A stretch of 64,000 bases of DNA from Hemibagrus wyckioides (taxonomy: Eukaryota > Chordata > Actinopteri > Siluriformes > Bagridae). Position 1 is the first letter of the stretch. Each line of letters starts with the position of its first letter. The position numbers and the translations under genes are program-made. The stretch spans positions 18,624,205-18,688,204 of the forward strand of contig NC_080726.1 in NCBI RefSeq assembly GCF_019097595.1. Reading direction: 5' to 3'. Positions 61,201 through 64,000 of this stretch are shown one piece after another. The notes under the pieces are model-generated. The model searched no databases. It was not told the DNA's origin and saw only the letters and a program-made list of their open reading frames with translations.

Positions 61201-64000
61201 ACAAAGCATCAAGATCAAATAGTAATCGCTCATTTCCTAATACCAAACCATAATGTAGTCGGTCTATATCAGACTGATCTGCATCAGAGGCCTGAATACA
61301 CATGACAAAGTGCCCTTTGGGTGCAAGTTCATAAACCGAGGCCTCATACAGTAGTTGATTGAAGACCGGAGCATTGTCGTTTGTGTCCGTCACCTGAACT
61401 GTGACTTGCACCTCGGTGCTGAGAGGAGGAAAGCCATTATCGGTTGCTTTGACGAAGAAAACATATTGCTGGATGGTTTCGTGATCGAGGGAGCGAGCAG
61501 TCAAGATCAAGCCACTGCTACTGTCAATGTGGAAGTGGTCTGTACTATTGGTGCGATCAGGGATGATCTGGTAGCGAACTCCTGCATTTTTCTCAGAGTC
61601 TTTATCTGCTGCTTGCACCTGCAAAGCAGGAGTCCCAATCATGGCTGATTCAGAGATTACTGCTTTATAAACTGGTTGTTCAAACACAGGTGCATTATCA
61701 TTCATGTCTAAAACTGTCACCTCAACATCCACCTCTGCTCTAGCACCTGTGAGGCAGTCTGTTGCCCTGATGATCAGTTTGTGGATAGGGTTAGCCTCAA
61801 AGTCCAGAGGGGCTATAACACTGATGATTCCAGTATCATATCCAATAGAGAAAAGGCTATCAGGGTTGCCATGTGTGATGGTGTAGAGAACATTCTGTCC
61901 TTCTGGACTGCTGGCATTTATTCCCAATATTGGTGTGAACACTGGCACATCCTCACTCACTTTAACAGTGTAGAATGGCCGGTCAAATACAGGCATTGCC
62001 CGGTTAACAACAGTTACAGGGAAGGTGATAGAAGAGGACAGGGACGGTGTGCCACTATCGCGAGCGAAAACCAGGATTTGATATTCCACACTGGACAGAT
62101 CAGCATCAAAGGCCTGGCGTAATCTCAGCTCACCACTAATACGATCCATTTCAAAGTGTCCAAGCTCATCCTGCAGGAAGTAGCTGACGTCTCCATTTGG
62201 ACCTTTATCGCTGTCCACAGCTGTCACACGAAATATGGACACCCCTGGTTCTGCCTCTACTTGCACTGCTGCATAATATGGAAGTCCAACAAAAACAGGT
62301 GCGTTGTCGTTGACATCTGTGACACGTACACGAACAAGTGCCCTTGCAACACGCAACCTGTCTTCCTCTCGGCTTGCCTGCACTAGAAGTCCATACTCCT
62401 CTTTTTCCTCTCTGTCTAAGGGGACTCCTACTGTCTCTATAGCACCAGACGTGGGACGGATTCGAAATCTCCCTCCAGAGTTTAACAAAGTATAACGTAG
62501 TGGCTCATTCAGTTTGTTGCCAAGCGCTGTAACCACAGTGATGGTTGTCACATTAGCATCATTCTCTTGAATGTTAGCATTGTAGGTACTGTGTGTAAAA
62601 GCCAGGCCACTGTCAAGTGCTTCACGCACAAGAATTGTCACTAGAGCTGTGCTTGAGAAGCGTCCATCTGATACGCGAACATTAAACCGGAAACGGTCTT
62701 TGCCAAAGGTGCTGTTTCGGACTGTGATTAGACCAGTTCTTGACTCTACAGCAAAGTGCTCCAAACTAGTGTCAGTCAGTGAGTAGGTGAGGTCGGATTG
62801 ACTGTCTCCATCAGGATCTGAGGCGGAGACTCTCAACGCTTCCACTCCCTCGTAGGTAGGAAGTAGAAGAACGGCTTCATAGAAATCCTGGGAGAACTGT
62901 GGTGCGCAGTCATTAATGTCCTGCACTTGGATGGTGACTTCTGCAGGATGTTCAGCTGATAGCTGTGGACGTCCACTGTCCCTTACACTCACATGAAAAT
63001 GGAACGTAGGTGTTTTTTCATGATCCAGTTGAGCAATGGTTCTAATGGAACCAGTCCCAGCATCTACAGTAAAGAAACGCCTGGCATTCTCTTCCTGGAT
63101 CTGATACACTAACAAGGCGTTATGGTTCCGGTCAGCATCTGTTGCCCGTATAACCAAAGGCTCGCCTGATTCACTCAGCACCACACTGTTCAACCCTACC
63201 CCTTCACTGATGTCACCCCAGTAATGCAACTGCTGGAACACAGGGGCATTGTCATTCTGGTCAAGCACGATAACTGTTACAGTGGCATTGGACGACTGGC
63301 TGGCCATGTTGGTGGCCGTGATAATTAGCACGTATGAAGAAATCGTCTCAAAATCGAGCACTTTTTGAGTTGTGATCACACCACTATACTGGTTAATACA
63401 AAAAGTCCGACCACCATTACCGTGACGGATTTCATATGTTAGTGTGGACAGGCTAAGGGCTGTTACGGTGGTTACTGAAGTTCCGATTGCAACACCTTCG
63501 GCAACCTCGGCCTGATACTCATTTTGAGGAAATTTGGGGCCTGAATTGTCAGAGAGAGTCACAGCAATGCGAACAACAGCCGTGGAAGATAGGGCGGGTG
63601 AGCCGTGATCCACAGCTTTTACAATTAACACGTAGTGACCGATGGTGGATAACTCCAATTCCCGAGCCACTGAGATGATTCCCAGAACTGGATCAATCCG
63701 GAATGTGTTCCCAGTGTTTCCTGTAGACGCAACAAAGCAAGGATGTATAATATTAGTATGAGAGTTATTGACTTCATTTAATCAATTTAAATGATTATTA
63801 GAGTTTGCAATAAGCATGTTACCTACATGTGGAGTAAAAGTGTGTGTGTGTGTGTACCTGATTCTATACTGTAGCTTATCTGAGCATTCTGGCCTTTGTC
63901 TTTATCCAAAGCTGTTACTGTGACGACAGCAGAGCCAAGTGCCGCGGATTCGTATACCTGTGCATCATACATCGCCATGGTAAACTGGGGAGAGTGGTCA
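27996..64000 (-). CDS. fat3: Protocadherin Fat3, 3' half (20 constitutive coding exons, 5' end outside window)
   Basis: A giant single-pass cadherin of the cell surface, with roles known for the family in adhesion, planar polarity and neurite patterning. Joined exons, in coding order: 64000-63858, 63720-59614, 54066-53870, 53750-53597, 53508-53275, 49982-49593, 48054-47840, 47716-47579, 46294-46151, 46061-45864, 45707-45483, 45388-44812, 44464-44330, 44154-43997, 43853-43409, 35645-35492, 34421-33718, 33084-33013, 28489-27996 (stop), with optional 32554-32495 and 29390-29355. Every junction keeps phase with GT-AG borders, giving 2960 residues. Order: about 20 cadherin repeats, membrane-proximal Fat region, EGF, laminin G, two EGF, calcium-binding EGF, membrane segment, tail ending QQTEV. 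Four EGFs and the tail wording point to FAT3, not FAT1 or FAT2. The fish paralogue (a or b) is undecided. Confidence 0.87.
28490..29354 (-). other. fat3 last intron
   Basis: 865 bp between cassette exon B and the last exon. It is dominated by the pyrimidine tract described at 28905-29344, and has a CA tract at 28705-28732. Confidence 0.75.
28905..29344. repeat. GAGAG-rich minisatellite (CTCTC in the fat3 sense)
   Basis: About 440 bp of GAGAGAGGGTGAGAG-type units on the plus strand. In the fat3 sense it is an almost pure pyrimidine tract starting about 11 bases past the donor of cassette exon B. Leucine/serine-rich frames on the minus strand are artefacts of the repeat. Confidence 0.92.
29355..29390 (-). 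CDS. fat3: fat3 cassette exon B (36-bp microexon, probably alternative)
   Basis: It is bounded by CTCTAAATGCCAG and GTGAATG. Phase equals that of the neighbours, so it adds 12 residues, [12 protein letters not shown], just before the conserved YHWDTSDW block. From memory FAT1 and FAT3 isoforms carry [12 protein letters not shown] inserts here, and FAT1 isoforms with +12 and +32 residues have been described; 20 plus 12 equals 32. The upstream TGC next to the AG resembles the element used by SRRM4 at neuronal microexons. Confidence 0.8.
29578..29682. repeat. (CA)n / ACTC compound microsatellite
   Basis: CA runs broken by CTCTCATA units. A neighbouring TG/GAGAG tract lies at about 29439-29512. 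Frames through them are repeat products. Confidence 0.9.
30763..31118 (+). mobile_element. Solo-LTR-like element with target duplication
   Basis: 356 bp beginning TGTCACGAGG and ending ACATTACA, so it has TG...CA ends. It is flanked by the identical 5-bp sequence GTATA at 30758-30762 and 31119-31123. A 5-bp duplication and TG/CA termini are the marks of LTR retrotransposon integration. It has no coding region, so it is probably a solo LTR. Superfamily is not assigned. Confidence 0.65.
31556..31750 (+). repeat. Dispersed repeat (CCTTATCCAGAGCGACTTAC type)
   Basis: Contains CATTTGGCAGATGCCC, TTATCCAGAGCGACTTACA, GAGGGTTAAGGGCCTTGCTC, GGGGCCCAGGGGTGGCAGC, ACAACCTTCCTGTCAGTAGT and CTTAAGCACTAAGCTACTAC. 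This family is abundant in bony fish. A reverse copy is at 52100-52282. A 69-residue frame here comes from the repeat. Confidence 0.7.
32495..32554 (-). CDS. fat3: fat3 cassette exon A (60 bp, cytoplasmic, probably alternative)
   Basis: It is bounded by CTCTCTCCAAG and GTAGCT. It begins and ends in the same phase as the flanking exons, so inclusion adds exactly 20 residues, [18 protein letters not shown] preceded by AS. This peptide is, from memory, that of a cytoplasmic alternative exon of FAT1 and FAT3; its coding pattern would not be kept by chance. It can be skipped without disturbing the frame. Confidence 0.8.
32555..33012 (-). other. fat3 intron before the first cassette exon
   Basis: 458 bp with CA tracts near 32821-32845 and 32595-32613. 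A pyrimidine tract (CTCTCCATTTCTCTCTCC) precedes the cassette acceptor. Confidence 0.7.
33013..33084 (-). CDS. fat3: fat3 exon: conserved cytoplasmic block
   Basis: 72 bp encoding [20 protein letters not shown] and CDDN, a segment strongly conserved in FAT1 and FAT3. LSSFQS fits the published consensus for WAVE-complex binding (hydrophobic-x-S/T-F-x-x), reported for FAT3. It has no long open frame, but phase and splice sites (CAG / GTAAGC) are clear. Confidence 0.9.
33085..33717 (-). other. fat3 intron with GAAA/GGAA repeat
   Basis: A 633-bp intron. A CA tract (about 33656-33692) lies close to its donor, and a purine tract of GAAA then GGAA units spans about 33379-33538. Confidence 0.8.
33379..33538. 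repeat. (GAAA)n and (GGAA)n tetranucleotide tract
   Basis: About 160 bp of pure purine on the plus strand, pyrimidine in the fat3 sense. Frames through it on the minus strand (FLSFFLSFF) are not genes. Confidence 0.95.
33718..34421 (-). CDS. fat3: fat3 exon: calcium-binding EGF, membrane segment and first half of cytoplasmic tail
   Basis: 704 bp. It encodes the calcium-binding EGF ([25 protein letters not shown]), a short juxtamembrane stretch, the membrane helix ([21 protein letters not shown]), and the stop-transfer FRKK. The tail follows: [64 protein letters not shown]. This wording is that of FAT3. A 48-bp in-frame tandem duplication at about 33969-34064 repeats [10 protein letters not shown]. 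The donor is GTGAGA. Confidence 0.93.
34422..35491 (-). other. fat3 intron with TG and GA repeats
   Basis: 1.07 kb. It contains a long interrupted TG/TATG tract (about 34697-34960) and a GA-rich tract (about 35085-35190). The acceptor for the next exon is a TG run followed by ATTCTGCAG. Confidence 0.8.
34697..34960. repeat. Interrupted (TG)n / TGTATG tract
   Basis: About 260 bp of TG with regular TA or TATA interruptions (GTGTATGTGTATATGTG). Frames through it encode [13 protein letters not shown] peptides and are not genes. Confidence 0.9.
35492..35645 (-). CDS. fat3: fat3 exon: EGF 2 end and EGF 3
   Basis: 154 bp encoding [16 protein letters not shown], then [16 protein letters not shown] and [12 protein letters not shown] placed the donor at GTCAGT (35491) because only this position keeps the phase needed by the next exon; a GTACAC four bases on would break the frame. 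Confidence 0.88.
36052..42340. repeat. 6.3 kb satellite of 19/20-bp units in a fat3 intron
   Basis: 36052-37074 is a near-perfect array of about 50 copies of the 20-mer TACTACAGCATATACAACGR, the last base alternating between A and G. From 37075 to 42340 it becomes a mixture of that unit, a TACTACAGCATATATAAYGG variant, and 19-bp units TACTACAACATTACAACTG and TACTACAACATTAAAACTG. Larger blocks are repeated: for example GCTACAACATA marks start at 38681, 39033 and 40941, and CAGCATAAAC marks at 41906 and 42201. Open frames in it are repeat by-products. Confidence 0.97.
42517..42560. repeat. (AAT)n microsatellite
   Basis: A run of AAT/TAA triplets followed by its complement ATT, forming a short AT palindrome. 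Confidence 0.8.
42700..43385. repeat. Tandem dispersed-repeat copies (about 300 bp)
   Basis: Two long copies (about 42773-43100 and 43101-43385) and one short copy (about 42700-42772) share TATGAGGACCTG near the start, CTCAGTAAAAGGAAAC in the middle, ATGTCCCCAC later and ATGACTACACACAC at the end. This matches a widespread fish repeat with GTCCCCAC and CA tails. The last CA tail abuts the splice donor of exon 43409-43853. Confidence 0.75.
43409..43853 (-). CDS. fat3: fat3 exon: laminin G domain end and EGF 2 start
   Basis: 445 bp encoding [28 protein letters not shown] and [17 protein letters not shown], then a Thr/His/Arg stretch ([14 protein letters not shown]) coded by a CA-type repeat at 43521-43551. 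EGF 2 starts with [16 protein letters not shown]. The donor GTGTGTGT is the first part of a CA/TG repeat. Confidence 0.92.
43997..44154 (-). CDS. fat3: fat3 exon: laminin G domain, first part
   Basis: 158 bp encoding [15 protein letters not shown], then [18 protein letters not shown], the beta-strand start of the laminin G fold. The donor GTACACACAC lies at the edge of a CA repeat, and the acceptor is preceded by a TG tract. Confidence 0.9.
44330..44464 (-). CDS. fat3: fat3 exon: EGF-like domain 1
   Basis: 135 bp encoding six cysteines ([38 protein letters not shown]), the EGF that precedes laminin G in Fat proteins. The acceptor follows a CT tract; the donor is GTGTGTGT inside a TG/CA microsatellite. 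Confidence 0.9.
44812..45388 (-). CDS. fat3: fat3 exon: final cadherin repeat and membrane-proximal region
   Basis: 577 bp, GC-rich. It encodes the end of the last cadherin repeat ([26 protein letters not shown]), then the Fat-specific stretch with [14 protein letters not shown], then the cysteine-containing [29 protein letters not shown], typical of FAT1-3 just before the first EGF. The donor is GTGAGT. Confidence 0.92.
45483..45707 (-). CDS. fat3: fat3 exon: last cadherin repeats
   Basis: 225 bp, phase 0, encoding [19 protein letters not shown], then an unusual linker [15 protein letters not shown] without DxNDN, and [15 protein letters not shown]. The donor is GTACGT. Confidence 0.9.
45864..46061 (-). 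CDS. fat3: fat3 exon: cadherin repeat
   Basis: 198 bp, phase 0, encoding [20 protein letters not shown], then [11 protein letters not shown] and [12 protein letters not shown]. The donor is GTGAGA. The preceding intron is 89 bp. Confidence 0.9.
46151..46294 (-). CDS. fat3: fat3 exon: cadherin repeat end and linker
   Basis: 144 bp (48 codons), not represented by a long open frame but clear by phase and sequence: [17 protein letters not shown], then the linker [21 protein letters not shown]. The acceptor is CTCTCCAG; the donor is GTACAC. Confidence 0.9.
46295..47578 (-). other. fat3 intron with CAGA-type minisatellite
   Basis: A 1.3 kb intron. Its 3' part is taken up by a long GACAGACAGGATGAGA-type repeat reaching to the splice acceptor. 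The rest is ordinary AT-rich DNA. Confidence 0.75.
46302..46845. repeat. CAGA / GACAGACAGGATGAGA minisatellite
   Basis: About 540 bp of CAGA units with an irregular longer unit (CAGACAGGATGAGAGACAG). In the fat3 sense this is a CTGT-rich pyrimidine tract that ends at the acceptor of exon 46294-46151. Short frames on both strands are products of the repeat. Confidence 0.9.
47579..47716 (-). CDS. fat3: fat3 exon: cadherin repeat (middle)
   Basis: 138 bp, phase 0 at both ends, encoding [18 protein letters not shown] and QLDRET. The donor is GTGAGG. Confidence 0.9.
47840..48054 (-). CDS. fat3: fat3 exon: cadherin repeat
   Basis: 215 bp encoding [15 protein letters not shown], the linker [11 protein letters not shown] and the following repeat to AVAK. 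The donor is GTAACC; the acceptor lies against a TG repeat ending TGCAG. Confidence 0.92.
48055..49592 (-). other. fat3 intron with short tandem repeat
   Basis: A 1.5 kb intron. TG/CA tracts lie at 48060-48088, 48320-48367 and 48492-48541. A degenerate tandem repeat of about 75-95 bp lies at about 48985-49270. The acceptor for the next exon is preceded by a TG tract. Confidence 0.75.
48985..49270. repeat. Degenerate tandem repeat, three to four copies
   Basis: A phrase containing AAAATCCTCTCAG, then AATCCTGTCAGG, recurs at about 49088, 49162 and 49258 with a weaker copy near 49003. Unit length is roughly 75-95 bp. Confidence 0.65.
49593..49982 (-). CDS. fat3: fat3 exon: cadherin repeat
   Basis: 390 bp encoding [28 protein letters not shown], the linker [11 protein letters not shown], and the next repeat up to HFSIETHTG. 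The donor is a strong GTAAGT. Confidence 0.92.
51600..52096 (+). mobile_element. Tc1-derived non-autonomous relic
   Basis: Contains GTGGACACCTGGTCATTACA, CATGACAATGGCCCTGAGC (a decayed HDNAP-type catalytic block), AAGACATGG and TTGGCTTGCACAGAGC, followed by ATGACCTCAACCC. It then jumps to a TGGTCAGGTGTCCAAATAC end. This is the order of a fish Tc1 transposase 3' part with large deletions. Short frames inside it are fragments. Confidence 0.65.
52100..52282 (-). repeat. Dispersed repeat, same family as 31556-31750
   Basis: Read on the minus strand, it shares the order TTTACATTTACA, GGCAGACACCCTTATCC, GAGGGTTAAGGG, CTTGCTCAAGGGCCCAGC, GTGGCAGCTTGGTGGA and GGGATTCAAACTCACAACCT with the copy at 31556. 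The two copies are in opposite orientations. Confidence 0.65.
52580..52960 (+). pseudogene. Possible LINE reverse transcriptase relic
   Basis: Forward-strand phrases, in changing frames, read [15 protein letters not shown] and then [14 protein letters not shown], followed by [15 protein letters not shown] after a stop. These resemble the KT-VLAQP...FKYLGS-LS segment downstream of the reverse transcriptase active site in fish LINEs. The copy is short and broken; clade is unassigned. Confidence 0.45.
53275..53508 (-). CDS. fat3: fat3 exon: cadherin repeat end and next start
   Basis: 234 bp encoding [13 protein letters not shown], the linker [11 protein letters not shown] and the beginning of the next repeat up to AIDPDLG. 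The preceding intron is only 88 bp. The acceptor again follows a TG tract. The donor is GTATGA. Confidence 0.9.
53597..53750 (-). CDS. fat3: fat3 exon: cadherin repeat (first part)
   Basis: 154 bp encoding [15 protein letters not shown], then [16 protein letters not shown]. The acceptor is a TG tract followed by TAG; the donor GTCTGTCTG starts a CTGT repeat. Confidence 0.9.
53870..54066 (-). CDS. fat3: fat3 exon: cadherin repeat
   Basis: 197 bp encoding [10 protein letters not shown], the LDREQQERY core and the linker [13 protein letters not shown]. The upstream acceptor is a TG repeat ending GCAG; the donor is GTGAGA. Confidence 0.9.
55596..57067 (+). mobile_element. Second Tc1/mariner-like element, decayed
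   Basis: A 1472-bp element with terminal inverted repeats starting CACTACTCACAAAAAG that stay nearly identical for about 47 bp. TA lies on both sides (55594-55595, 57068-57069). Its transposase is frameshifted. The family differs from that at 23708 in TIR sequence and protein. Confidence 0.9.
55885..56863 (+). pseudogene. Tc1-like transposase pseudogene
   Basis: The N-terminal part (55885 to about 56270) encodes a helix-turn-helix transposase start: [34 protein letters not shown]. The frame then shifts near 56270 to one carrying [12 protein letters not shown] (first catalytic D). It shifts again near 56490 to a frame with [11 protein letters not shown] (second D) and [10 protein letters not shown] (catalytic E), ending ...GHMTNY. 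After IENL the usual WD segment is also disturbed. At least two frameshifts make it non-functional as read. Confidence 0.88.
59103..59285. mobile_element. MITE-like repeat, second copy
   Basis: It begins GTCAGTGGGGTGGTCCCC, contains AACTAAAGGTATACC, and ends in TTTTTTCTGAGA. The layout matches the segment at about 838-1118. It lies in a fat3 intron. Ends are approximate. Confidence 0.4.
59614..63720 (-). CDS. fat3: fat3 giant exon: about 13 cadherin repeats
   Basis: A single 4107-bp exon encoding about 1369 residues without a stop. Thirteen inter-repeat linkers are visible in order. Eight are canonical or near-canonical, such as [45 protein letters not shown] and DINDNKPAF. Five are degenerate: [36 protein letters not shown] and [14 protein letters not shown] and LDHE motifs recur in each repeat. 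FAT1 and FAT3 are known for one exon of about 4 kb in this part of the gene, so its size supports the assignment. The acceptor is at 63721-63722 and the donor after 59614 is GTGAGG. Short frames on the plus strand are shadows. Confidence 0.93.
63721..63857 (-). other. fat3 intron (137 bp)
   Basis: A short intron whose 5' splice site lies at the border of a CA tract in the sense strand. Confidence 0.8.
63858..64000 (-). CDS. fat3: fat3 exon: cadherin repeat start (truncated by window edge)
   Basis: Encodes a linker ending DHSPQF, then the first half of a cadherin repeat with [16 protein letters not shown], a standard calcium-binding DxD-type motif. The donor at 63857 reads GTACACACAC and runs straight into a CA repeat. 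The exon continues beyond the right edge. Confidence 0.88.

Noticed and set aside
1835..64000. Identity as FAT1 with MTNR1A
   Set aside because: That pair is also linked, so synteny alone cannot decide. The cytoplasmic sequence ([22 protein letters not shown]) and the four EGF modules fit FAT3 better; the PDZ-type TEV end alone would have fitted FAT1.

Overview
The window is vertebrate, almost certainly teleost, genomic DNA. It has long introns, GT-AG splice sites, pervasive CA/TG microsatellites, Tc1-type transposons and several dispersed repeats typical of bony fish. Two genes are recognisable, both on the minus strand. The 3' half of a FAT-family protocadherin runs from the right edge to the stop codon at 27996. 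Coding exon 1 of a melatonin receptor (MTNR1B-like) lies at 1835-2066. The cadherin is called fat3 because its juxtamembrane and cytoplasmic sequence ([45 protein letters not shown]) and its four EGF modules fit FAT3 better than FAT1, and because a melatonin receptor follows it, as MTNR1B follows FAT3 in human.

Layout, left to right. 1-1834 is mtnr1b intron 1. 1835-2066 is exon 1 and 2067-2502 is a GC-rich 5' flank. 2503-11485 is a huge 42-46 bp minisatellite with no G on the plus strand. 11.5-25 kb is intergenic, with relics of LINEs and other dispersed repeats and one Tc1-like transposon at 23708-24955 whose transposase frame is intact (DD34E). 25-28 kb is fat3 3' UTR and downstream DNA. 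27996-64000 is fat3: 20 constitutive coding exons (the first partial) give 2960 residues in continuous phase, plus two in-frame cassette exons of 60 and 36 bp in the cytoplasmic region. One intron carries a 6.3 kb satellite of 19/20-bp units (36052-42340). Another carries a decayed Tc1 element (55596-57067).

The encoded Fat3 part reads, in order: about 20 cadherin repeats (13 linkers in one 4.1 kb exon), the membrane-proximal Fat region, EGF, laminin G, two EGF, a calcium-binding EGF, one membrane segment, and a cytoplasmic tail ending in the PDZ-ligand-like QQTEV. Fat cadherins act at the cell surface in adhesion, planar polarity and neurite patterning. The melatonin receptor is a Gi-coupled GPCR. 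Their proximity is inherited synteny (FAT1-MTNR1A and FAT3-MTNR1B are paralogous pairs), not a shared pathway.

Most notable: the G-free array starting about 440 bp upstream of the mtnr1b start codon; the two cassette exons with a long pyrimidine tract downstream; the frequency with which fat3 splice sites adjoin TG/CA or other simple repeats; an exonised CA repeat and a 16-residue tandem duplication in fat3; and the intact Tc1 element. I see no bacterial genes, CRISPR arrays, tRNA or rRNA genes.
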